A DNA stretch of 16,326 nucleotides from CADCTM01 sp049671305. Its GTDB lineage: Bacteria; Cyanobacteriota; Cyanobacteriia; Cyanobacteriales; Coleofasciculaceae. The translations under genes were made by a program, and so were the position numbers. Below, one piece after another: positions 5,937 to 12,482 of this stretch. The number at the start of each line of letters is the position of its first letter. Position 1 is the stretch's first letter. The notes under the pieces were generated by a model. It was not told the DNA's origin. It searched no databases and saw nothing but the letters and a program-made list of their open reading frames with translations. The DNA lies in the NCBI GenBank assembly GCA_049671305.1, contig JBATUR010000110.1, positions 1-16,326 on the forward strand. The letters are read 5' to 3'.

Positions 5937-7220
5937 GTGCTTGACCTAAAGCAAATTCGGGAAAATCCCCAAAGCATCCAAGAATTACTAGACAGGCGTT
6001 CTGTCGGTCAATATAATCTCCAGCCCATTTTAGAATTAAATCAGCGTCAACGGGAACTAGAAGCAAATCGTACTCAGTTGCAAGCTCGTAGTAACGAAAT
6101 TGGTAAAATAATTGGTCAAAGCATCAAAAGTGGTACTGCTGCAGATGCCCCACAACTTCAGTCACTAAGAGATGAAGGCAACCAAGTTAAAGCAACTTTA
6201 AGCGAACTAGAACCCCAAGAAAAAGACCTAAAAGCTCAAATCGAAGCTTTATTATTACCTCTACCCAATTTACCTAGCACCTCCACACCCGTTGGTAAAA
6301 GTGAGGAGGAAAATGTCGAAATTCGTCGTTGGGGTGATCAATACATTCCCCAAAATCCTGATATTCTGCCTCATTGGCAAATTGGCGAAAAACTGGGCAT
6401 TCTCAATTTTGAAAGAGCCGTAAAAGTCGCTCAAAGTCGCTTTGTTAACTTAATCGGTGCAGGTGCGGCATTAGAAAGAGCGCTGATTAGCTTCATGCTT
6501 GACCAGCAAATTGCCTCTGGCTACGTGGAGGTGCTTCCCCCCATCCTGGTCAATAGTCAGTCTCTAACAGCCACAGGACAGTTGCCCAAGTTTGCCGAGG
6601 AAAGCTTTAAATGTGAAGGCGATGATTTGTGGCTAATTCCCACAGCCGAAGTCCCCTTAACTAATTTATATCGGGATGAAGTAATCGAATCGTCGCAATT
6701 ACCCATTTATCACTGTGCTTATACTCCTTGCTTTCGTCGAGAAGCTGGCAGCTATGGCAGAGACACGCGGGGACTGATTCGACTACACCAATTTAATAAA
6801 GTTGAACTAGTAAAAGTTGTGCATCCTGATACCTCGGAGGAGGAATTGCAAAAATTAGTGCAAAATGCGGCAGCGATTTTAGAGGCTTTAAAGTTACCTT
6901 ACCGCGTCATTGAGCTATGTACAGGTGATTTGGGCTTCTCTGCTAGCAAAACCTACGATTTAGAAGTCTGGTTGCCTTCTGCCGGCAAATATCGTGAGAT
7001 TTCTAGTTGTTCTAATTGTGGTGATTTTCAGGCGCGACGCGGTAATATTCGCTTTAAGGAAGCTGGCAAAAAAGGTACTCAATTTGTCCATACTTTGAAT
7101 GGTTCAGGATTAGCCGTTGGACGCACTATGTCTGCTGTTTTGGAGAATTATCAACAAGCAGATGGCACGGTGAGTATACCAGAAGTATTACAACCTTATC
7201 TTAAGCGTGAAGTGTTGTGA
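5937..7220 (+). CDS. serS: Serine--tRNA ligase
   Basis: 427 residues, the normal length for bacterial SerRS. It charges tRNA-Ser, and tRNA-Sec where present, with serine in the cytoplasm. The N-terminal long coiled-coil arm that grips the tRNA variable arm spans about residues 30-105. The class II catalytic core shows the TAEVPL segment (236-241), motif 2 FRREAGSYGRDTRGLIRLHQF (266-286, given as FRREAG...RLHQF with the key Arg residues) and motif 3 GLAVGRTMSAVLENYQ (391-406). The start is GTG at 5937, chosen because LDLKQIRENP is the conserved N-terminus. There is no ribosome-binding site within the preceding 20 bases and only a poor promoter-like TTGACA at 5890. rseP follows 76 bp downstream on the same strand. 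Confidence 0.97.
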   Translation: MLDLKQIRENPQSIQELLDRRSVGQYNLQPILELNQRQRELEANRTQLQARSNEIGKIIGQSIKSGTAADAPQLQSLRDEGNQVKATLSELEPQEKDLKAQIEALLLPLPNLPSTSTPVGKSEEENVEIRRWGDQYIPQNPDILPHWQIGEKLGILNFERAVKVAQSRFVNLIGAGAALERALISFMLDQQIASGYVEVLPPILVNSQSLTATGQLPKFAEESFKCEGDDLWLIPTAEVPLTNLYRDEVIESSQLPIYHCAYTPCFRREAGSYGRDTRGLIRLHQFNKVELVKVVHPDTSEEELQKLVQNAAAILEALKLPYRVIELCTGDLGFSASKTYDLEVWLPSAGKYREISSCSNCGDFQARRGNIRFKEAGKKGTQFVHTLNGSGLAVGRTMSAVLENYQQADGTVSIPEVLQPYLKREVL

Positions 7221-7264
7221 GCTTGAAGGCAGTCGTCGTCACATCTGAAACCGTACAATGAAGA

Positions 7265-7285
7265 AATGTAAGTAAACGTTACATT
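7265..7285. promoter_or_regulatory. Palindrome upstream of rseP
   Basis: Perfect 7-nt arms AATGTAA (7265-7271) and TTACATT (7279-7285) flank a 7-nt spacer, ending 11 bases before the rseP ATG. The half-sites resemble those at 2497-2518 (TGTAA...TTACA) but are one base further apart. It could be an operator or a translation-modulating hairpin in the serS-rseP spacer. Confidence 0.35.
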
Positions 7286-7296
7286 AGATAACTCTT

Positions 7297-8406
7297 ATGT
7301 CAATTTGGTCAGTGTTGGCAGCGATCTCCGTTTTGGCGATTTTGATTGTCGTTCATGAAACAGGTCATTTCCTAGCGGCACGTCTGCAAGGCATTTATGC
7401 AAATCGCTTTTCGGTTGGCTTTGGTCCAATCTTGTGGAAGTATCAAGGAACACAAACTGAATACGCACTTCGTGCATTTCCCCTGGGTGGTTTCGTCGGT
7501 TTTCCTGATGATGATCCAGAAAGCGAAATTCCTCCCAATGACCCCAATTTACTAGGCAATCGACCAATTTTAGACCGGGCGATTGTGATCAGTGCGGGTG
7601 TCATTGCTAATTTGGTTTTCGCCTATCTGATTTTGCTGATTCAATTTGGTTTAGTCGGCATTCCCACAGGCTTTGATTTTAAACCCGGTGTCGTGGTACA
7701 GCAAATTATCTCAGAAAACTCACCTGCTGCCCAATCTGGCATCCAAGTTGGCGATATTATTTTGAGTGTTGAGGGCAAGGAATTAACTGCCTCTCAAGAA
7801 GCTAGTTCTGTTTTAACCAAAGCAATCCAAAATAGTCCTGACCAACCGCTTAAGTTTACAATTCAGCGTAACGAGCAAGTAATTTCACTGCCAATTACGC
7901 CGAAACTAGAACAAGATGGCAAAGGTCATATTGGCGTAGGACTTAATCCTAATGGCACAATTGTACGTCAACGGGCAAAAAATGTCTTAGAAGCGTTTAG
8001 TAGTTCTGCCCAAGAATTTCAGCGTATTGCGGTTTTGACGGTGCAGGGTTTTGGACAGCTTATTAGTAACTTTGGCGAAACGGCAAGTCAAGTTGCAGGT
8101 CCTGTGAAAATTGTCCAAGTCGGGGCAAATATTGCTGGAAAAGACTTAACGGCACTTTTTCAATTTGCGGCAATTATTAGCATCAACTTGGCAGTTATTA
8201 ATATTTTGCCTTTACCTGCTTTAGATGGTGGACAATTGGCGTTTTTGATCATTGAAGGACTGCGCGGTAAGCCTCTACCGAATGAGATTCAGCAAAATGT
8301 CATGCAAACTGGATTAGTATTGTTACTTGGCTTAGGGATTTTCTTGATTGTGCGAGATACTGCCAATCTTTTGCCTTCTGGTTGGGTACAAAATTTGTTT
8401 CAATAA
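7297..8406 (+). CDS. rseP: RseP-type site-2 membrane metalloprotease
   Basis: 369 residues with an intact zinc-protease signature HETGH (His20, Glu21, His24) in the first membrane helix. The second metal-site motif is NILPLPALDGGQ, with Asp310 as third ligand. A single PDZ domain lies between, at about residues 126-205 (PGVVVQQIISENSPAAQSGIQ, VGDIILSVEG). Further helices are at ~96-120, ~284-305 and ~336-352. Family members cut transmembrane segments of anti-sigma factors or other regulators after a first luminal cut (regulated intramembrane proteolysis). The length is normal for cyanobacterial RseP/S2P, which have one PDZ where E. coli RseP has two. It follows serS by 76 bp with a palindrome in between; nth follows 48 bp later. 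No anti-sigma factor gene is adjacent, so the substrate is unknown. Confidence 0.95.
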   Translation: MSIWSVLAAISVLAILIVVHETGHFLAARLQGIYANRFSVGFGPILWKYQGTQTEYALRAFPLGGFVGFPDDDPESEIPPNDPNLLGNRPILDRAIVISAGVIANLVFAYLILLIQFGLVGIPTGFDFKPGVVVQQIISENSPAAQSGIQVGDIILSVEGKELTASQEASSVLTKAIQNSPDQPLKFTIQRNEQVISLPITPKLEQDGKGHIGVGLNPNGTIVRQRAKNVLEAFSSSAQEFQRIAVLTVQGFGQLISNFGETASQVAGPVKIVQVGANIAGKDLTALFQFAAIISINLAVINILPLPALDGGQLAFLIIEGLRGKPLPNEIQQNVMQTGLVLLLGLGIFLIVRDTANLLPSGWVQNLFQ

Positions 8407-8454
8407 TTAATTTATTGGAATTTGGCAGGTGATGGTTTACTGAATTAGGTGCTA

Positions 8455-9165
8455 ATGAACATTACTCGTAAATTGGCGGCAAAAAAACAACGGGCAATTG
8501 AGATTTTGATTCGCCTAAAGCGACTTTATCCTGATGCCCCTTGTACGCTAAATTATGAAACACCTGTGCAGCTAATGGTGGCAACAATTCTTTCTGCTCA
8601 ATGTACTGATGAACGGGTTAATTTGGTAACGCCGGCTTTATTTATGCGCTTTCCGGATACGGTGGCGTTTGCCAAAGCTGATCTCCAAGAAGTCGAAACC
8701 TTAATCCGTTCTACAGGTTTTTATCGTAACAAAGCCAAAAATATTATCGGTGCTTGCCGGATGATTATGGCGGAGTTTGGCGGTGAAGTGCCCAAGCGTA
8801 TGGAGGAATTAGTTAAGCTGCCTGGAGTTGCCCGCAAAACGGCAAATGTAGTGCTTGCTCATGCTTATGATATCCATGAGGGTGTGACGGTAGATACTCA
8901 TGTGCGGCGTCTGAGTTTTTTGTTGGAGTTAACTCAGTATACTGATCCGATTCGCATTGAGCGTGATTTGATGCGGCTGTTGCCTCAGCTAGAGTGGGAA
9001 AATTGGTCAATTAGACTTGTATATCATGGTCGGGCAGTTTGTAAAGCCAGGAAGCCAGAGTGTTATGCTTGTATACTTGCCGATTTATGCCCTTCTGCTG
9101 TGTTGCCATTAGTGTCTGCTGAGGTGAATGTTGTAAAATCTACCTCTTTTCAAGCACGAGAGTGA
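8455..9165 (+). CDS. nth: Endonuclease III (DNA glycosylase/AP lyase)
   Basis: 236 residues from ATG 8455; an in-frame GTG at 8449 would add two residues. ATG is preferred because TAGG ends five bases before it. The enzyme removes oxidised pyrimidines and nicks the abasic site in base-excision repair. The helix-hairpin-helix LVKLPGVARKTANVV carries the catalytic Lys128. The catalytic Asp147 lies in TVDTHVRRLS. The C-terminal [4Fe-4S] loop has the exact spacing C-x6-C-x2-C-x5-C (Cys196, 203, 206, 212). QCTDERVN (residues 49-56) is the usual variant of the conserved N-terminal segment. Everything needed for activity is present. It lies between rseP and rpsN in a collinear set. Confidence 0.96.
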   Translation: MNITRKLAAKKQRAIEILIRLKRLYPDAPCTLNYETPVQLMVATILSAQCTDERVNLVTPALFMRFPDTVAFAKADLQEVETLIRSTGFYRNKAKNIIGACRMIMAEFGGEVPKRMEELVKLPGVARKTANVVLAHAYDIHEGVTVDTHVRRLSFLLELTQYTDPIRIERDLMRLLPQLEWENWSIRLVYHGRAVCKARKPECYACILADLCPSAVLPLVSAEVNVVKSTSFQARE

Positions 9166-9217
9166 AGCCATCAGATAAGATAAAAAACGGTGTCTTGATT
9201 TAGGAATTTTTGCACGC

Positions 9218-9520
9218 ATGGCTAAGAAAAGTATGATTGAGCGCGAGAAAAAGCGCATCAAAATGGTTGAGAAGTACGCTGAAAAGCGGGAAGCTCTTAA
9301 GGCAGAATTTGATAATGCCACAAATCAACGAGATCGTTTGGAGGCACACCGCAGACTGCAACAGTTGCCCCGTAACAGCGCCCCTAACCGTGTCAGAAAC
9401 CGCTGCTGGGTGACAGGGCGTCCACGGGGTTACTATCGTGATTTTGGACTGTCTCGCCACGTATTTCGGGAGTGGGCTCACCAAGGTTTGTTGCCTGGGG
9501 TTGTTAAGTCTAGCTGGTAG
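9218..9520 (+). CDS. rpsN: 30S ribosomal protein S14
   Basis: 100 residues, a long-form S14 without the CxxC zinc pairs, as in cyanobacteria and chloroplasts. It binds 16S rRNA in the head of the small subunit. The N-terminus is basic (MAKKSMIEREKKRIKM). The conserved C-terminal half contains RVRNRCWVTGRPRGYYRDFG and FREWAHQGLLPGVVKSSW. The gene stands apart from the main ribosomal protein operon, as is common in cyanobacteria. It ends a block of rightward genes and is followed by a 23-nt palindrome. No clear ribosome-binding site precedes the ATG. Confidence 0.97.
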   Translation: MAKKSMIEREKKRIKMVEKYAEKREALKAEFDNATNQRDRLEAHRRLQQLPRNSAPNRVRNRCWVTGRPRGYYRDFGLSRHVFREWAHQGLLPGVVKSSW

Positions 9521-9529
9521 GTTTTTGCA

Positions 9530-9552
9530 GTCATTAGTCACTGACTAATGAC
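9530..9552. repeat. Perfect 23-nt palindrome after rpsN
   Basis: Eleven-base arms GTCATTAGTCA (9530-9540) and TGACTAATGAC (9542-9552) meet around a single C. The arms contain the heptamer-like GTCATTA/CATTAGT unit that I recall among short tandem repeats of Nostoc-type genomes. The right end touches the stop codon of the opposing gene. As RNA, only the outer eight or nine pairs could form a hairpin. It may act as a weak bidirectional terminator. Confidence 0.5.
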
Positions 9553-9881
9553 TAGTTACCACAACATCGGTCAATGCCCAGACTTTGTAATAAAATGTCA
9601 CTAACGGCATTGGCGATCGCAAATTCGCTATAAAAACTCTCTCGAAAGTCAAACGCCTGCATCTCTGTCAAAATTGCTACGACAAGTGCACCCAAATCAT
9701 TTTCTCCTTCCATACGTTGGCGGACAAAGATTTGGGCGGCGCGTTGGGCTATTGTTTGGTTTACTGGTTCTGGGATAAACTCTTGATCGAGCCAATTGGC
9801 AAGAGCTTCTCGTAACCATTCACCCTCTTGTTGAGCATCTTGAGGAGGTGGAAGTATTATTGGTGGAATTGGTTCATACAT
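9552..9881 (-). CDS. Conserved cyanobacterial protein of unknown function (109 aa)
   Basis: A soluble acidic protein with no signal peptide or membrane segment. It opens with a proline-rich YEPIPPIILPPP and continues with helical sequence: EGEWLREALANWLDQEF, NQTIAQRAAQIFVRQRMEGE and NDLGALVVAILTEMQAF. It ends in IDRCCGN with a vicinal cysteine pair. It has the look of a family I have seen across cyanobacteria, but I cannot name a domain. The codon pattern and HIP1 site (near 9613) are like the neighbours. It converges on rpsN and diverges from aat. The Cys pair could bind metal or form a disulfide; this is speculation. Confidence 0.8.
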   Translation of the reverse strand: MYEPIPPIILPPPQDAQQEGEWLREALANWLDQEFIPEPVNQTIAQRAAQIFVRQRMEGENDLGALVVAILTEMQAFDFRESFYSEFAIANAVSDILLQSLGIDRCCGN

Positions 9882-10038
9882 GGGGCTATTTATGGCGACT
9901 GCTGTCTTGTAACCATTTTAAGTCCCTGGGGTGTATCCGCCTTAAGTCAGAGTTTGATAAGTTTGGAGCAGCAGGCTAGCTCTAAATTTTTTCTCTTAAA
10001 ATAATCTACGATAGCCGCTCAGAGCAGTGAGCGCTCTT

Positions 10039-10614
10039 ATGGTATTTGATATACTTTCCCTAATTCAGGGGTACGCCCAAGGCTACTTTCTGATGGCAGA
10101 TGAAAATGGTAACTTAGGCTGGTACAGTAGTCGTATTCGTACAGTCATCCCTTTAGATGAAAGATTTCGTTATCCAACATCTTTGCGGCGTGTGCTGAAC
10201 CAAGAACGTTTTAGTATTGCTATTAATCGAGATTTTGCCAGTGTCGTGGAAGGTTGTGCCAACCGAGAAACAACTTGGATTTCTCCTGAGTTGCAAGAAA
10301 TGTATTTGGCGCTTCACAAAGCAGGTTGGGCTCATAGCTTTGAAACCTGGCAGGGTGATCAATTAGCAGGCGGAATTTTGGGAATTACTATTGGTGGCGC
10401 CTTTATTGGCGAGTCGATGTTTTACCGCATTCCGGAAGGTTCTAAGGTGGCGATGGTAAAATTAGTTGAGCATTTGCGTGAGCGTAATTTTATCTTGTTT
10501 GATGCTCAAATGATGAATCCTCACCTAGAAAGGTTTGGTGCTTGTGTAATTGAGGAGCAACAATATAGAAATGTATTGCAGTCGGCATTGCAGCGCCAAT
10601 GTTTTCTGGATTAA
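10039..10614 (+). CDS. aat: Leucyl/phenylalanyl-tRNA--protein transferase
   Basis: 191 residues from ATG 10039; a GTG at 10027 would add four residues, but the family usually begins near 'YDI..IIQGYAEGYFLMAD', matching MVFDILSLIQGYAQGYFLMAD here. The enzyme adds Leu or Phe from charged tRNA to proteins with N-terminal Arg or Lys. This makes them substrates of ClpS and the Clp protease (N-degron pathway). Diagnostic segments are TWISPELQEMYLALHKAGWAHSFE (read as TWI...GWAHS, 79-102), GGILGITIGGAFIGESMFYR (111-130) and LFDAQMMNPHLERFGA (153-168). The protein is shorter than E. coli Aat (~234 aa) because it lacks much of the N-terminal domain, as seen in other cyanobacteria. No partner such as clpS is adjacent. 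An inverted repeat AGAGC/GCTCT lies just before the start. Confidence 0.93.
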   Translation: MVFDILSLIQGYAQGYFLMADENGNLGWYSSRIRTVIPLDERFRYPTSLRRVLNQERFSIAINRDFASVVEGCANRETTWISPELQEMYLALHKAGWAHSFETWQGDQLAGGILGITIGGAFIGESMFYRIPEGSKVAMVKLVEHLRERNFILFDAQMMNPHLERFGACVIEEQQYRNVLQSALQRQCFLD

Positions 10615-10653
10615 CGCTCAAAAGCTTGCTGCCACTATAAAAATATAGAACGA

Positions 10654-10998
10654 CTAATCAGCGCTATCGTTACGAGACTGGTTTTTAGCGATCGCCTCGC
10701 CATTATAAGCCACCGACCACTCGCCATCAATACTAAAGCACAAATCAAACCCCAAACCATTGGCTTTGATCGCATAATAGCGGTAGCCAATCATCAAAGC
10801 ATTCTGTAGAGCTTTACTAGCACATTCAATCCTTAACGTGCGATATTGTAACAAAACTCCCAAGCTATTTTTCACTTTGTAAGTGTCGAGGGAAATATCA
10901 CATGGCTTCAGCGCTTCTCTATGAAGGCTATCTAAAGACTCTAGCCATAAAGTAATTACTCGCTTGTCTAATTGAGCAGTCAGGCTTTGGTTTTCCAT
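10654..10998 (-). CDS. Unrecognised small protein (about 114 aa)
   Basis: 114 residues from ATG 10998. A TTG at 11004 is two codons upstream and has AGGA six bases before it, so it is an equally possible start. I do not recognise a family. The N-terminal half is helical (LTAQLDKRVITLWLESLDSL). The middle holds LGVLLQYRTLRIECASKALQ, and the C-terminal part contains YRYYAIKANGLGFDLCFSIDG. It ends in a polar tail, with no membrane segment or signal. It is convergent with aat, 39 bp away with only a weak CTATA/TATAG hairpin between. A HIP1 site near the 3' end and ordinary composition suggest a resident gene. Confidence 0.65.
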   Translation of the reverse strand: MENQSLTAQLDKRVITLWLESLDSLHREALKPCDISLDTYKVKNSLGVLLQYRTLRIECASKALQNALMIGYRYYAIKANGLGFDLCFSIDGEWSVAYNGEAIAKNQSRNDSAD

Positions 10999-11214
10999 GT
11001 TCAAGGAAGTTCCTGATTTAGCAGGGGTAAAACTTTGTCATCTACCTTAAGGATGATATTACAAAAATCAAATTTTGTCTCGTTTTTTTAAGGCACTTCT
11101 CTTGGTAGACGTTAGCAAAAGTCTTAAGCATTACCTTGGCAGGAGAAGGGTAAAGAATTGTTAAGCAATTGCTGATGCCCAGAATTCATTTATGCCAACG
11201 GATTATAAAAAAAA

Positions 11215-12231
11215 ATGCAACTCAAACCAATTAGTCAACAAGTCGTCGCCGTAGTTGGTGCTTCCAGCGGAATTGGGCGACTAACGGCTCTACAATTTGC
11301 CAAAAAAGGAGCCAAAGTTGTCGTCTCAGCGCGCAGTCAAGACGGTTTAGAGACATTAGTCAAAGAAATACAACTACAGGGTGGTGAGGCAGTGGCAGTG
11401 GTTGCCGACGTGATGCATTTTGAGCAAGTAAAAGCGATCGCAGAGAAAGCCGTTACCGAATATGGCAGACTTGATACTTGGGTTCATGCTGCAGCTACAG
11501 GCATTATTGCACCATTTGAGAAAATTACACCAGAAGAATTTGAGCAAGTCATCGACGTTAACCTGATGGGACAAGTATACGGCGCAATGGCAGCACTACC
11601 ACATCTCAAACACGAAGGCAGAGGCGCACTCATACACATATCCTCAATGGAAGGAAGAAGAGCACTACCTTTACAAAGCCCTTACTCCGCCGCCAAACAT
11701 GGAGTAGAAGGCTTTTTGGAATCCCTACGAGTTGAGTTGCAACACGAAGGCATACCAATTAGCATCACCAGCGTCAAGCCCTCAGTAATTAACACACCAT
11801 ATTACAACAAAGTTCAAACCAAAATCGGCGTCAAGCCAACCGGCATACCACCATACTATGAACCCAGCTTAGTTGCCGATGCCATTTTATATGTAGCCGA
11901 ACATCCAACCCGCGACTATATCGTAGGTGATGTTGGCAAAGCCCTTGATATTTTGCAGCGCCTCTCACCGGAAATAGTAGACGCTTTGTTGGTACTCGTT
12001 GGTTTCCAAGGACAAATGACCACCGAGCCCAAATCAGAAACCGCGCCAAATAACGTCTTTGAAGCAATTCCAGGCTACGACAAAGTTGAAGGCGACTTTG
12101 GTAACTTAGCAATACCTAGTGTAAGCGACTGGTTCGACCAAAATCCGCCTTTAAAATGGGGTGCAATTGCGGCAACAACCCTCGGCGCTGCTGCCTTAGC
12201 GATGTTAGGGAAATCTGCCAACAAAGGCTAA
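11215..12231 (+). CDS. SDR-family oxidoreductase with C-terminal hydrophobic segment
   Basis: 338 residues, a classical short-chain dehydrogenase. The NAD(P)-binding Rossmann motif is GASSGIG (15-21). VNLMG (115-119) and HAAA (91-94, in place of NNAG) follow. The catalytic set is Ser143/144 in HISSMEGRRA plus Tyr157 and Lys161 in YSAAK. Arg40 after beta-2 (VSARS) suggests NADP preference. The ~80-residue extension past the core is unusual for the family. It includes an FEAIPGYDKVEGDFG stretch and ends in an Ala-rich hydrophobic helix (WGAIAATTLGAAALAML, ~317-333) that may anchor the enzyme to a membrane. The substrate cannot be told from sequence. No ribosome-binding site precedes the ATG, only an A-run. 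Its stop codon abuts the 87-bp repeat array shared with pdhC. Confidence 0.92.
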   Translation: MQLKPISQQVVAVVGASSGIGRLTALQFAKKGAKVVVSARSQDGLETLVKEIQLQGGEAVAVVADVMHFEQVKAIAEKAVTEYGRLDTWVHAAATGIIAPFEKITPEEFEQVIDVNLMGQVYGAMAALPHLKHEGRGALIHISSMEGRRALPLQSPYSAAKHGVEGFLESLRVELQHEGIPISITSVKPSVINTPYYNKVQTKIGVKPTGIPPYYEPSLVADAILYVAEHPTRDYIVGDVGKALDILQRLSPEIVDALLVLVGFQGQMTTEPKSETAPNNVFEAIPGYDKVEGDFGNLAIPSVSDWFDQNPPLKWGAIAATTLGAAALAMLGKSANKG

Positions 12232-12479
12232 GTAGATCCCCGACTTCTCAGTTTAAACCTCATTACCAATTAAGGAATTTAAAACAGAAGTCGGGGCTCT
12301 TTGTTAGTACAGCAAATGGTAGATCCCCGACTTCTCGGTTTAAACCCAATTACCAATTAAGGAATTTAAAACAGAAGTCGGGGCTCTTTGTTAGTACAGC
12401 AAATGGTACATCCCCGACTTCTCGGTTTAAACCTCATTACCAATTAAGGAATTTAAAACAGAAGTCGGGGCTCTTTGTT
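12232..12479. repeat. 87-bp tandem repeat, 2.85 copies, each a hairpin
   Basis: Units start at 12232, 12319 and 12406, and the last stops after 74 bp. Copies differ only at a few bases: A/G after CTTCTC, CCTCATT against CCCAATT in copy 2, and GTAGAT against GTACAT in copy 3. Each unit has 11-nt arms CCCCGACTTCT and AGAAGTCGGGG around ~38 nt, followed by CTCTTT. Each can therefore fold into a GC-capped stem-loop with a T-rich tail. The array fills the whole gap between the convergent SDR and pdhC. I recall CCCCGACTTC/GAAGTCGGGG hairpins as dispersed intergenic repeats in Nostocales. A bidirectional terminator role is likely; the tandem expansion looks recent. Confidence 0.9.
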
Positions 12480-12482
12480 GTT

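Noticed and set aside
5686..5949. 87-codon plus-strand frame between DUF3611 and serS
   Set aside because: It overlaps both real genes in other frames and contains two HIP1 sites in the non-coding gap; no recognisable protein features.
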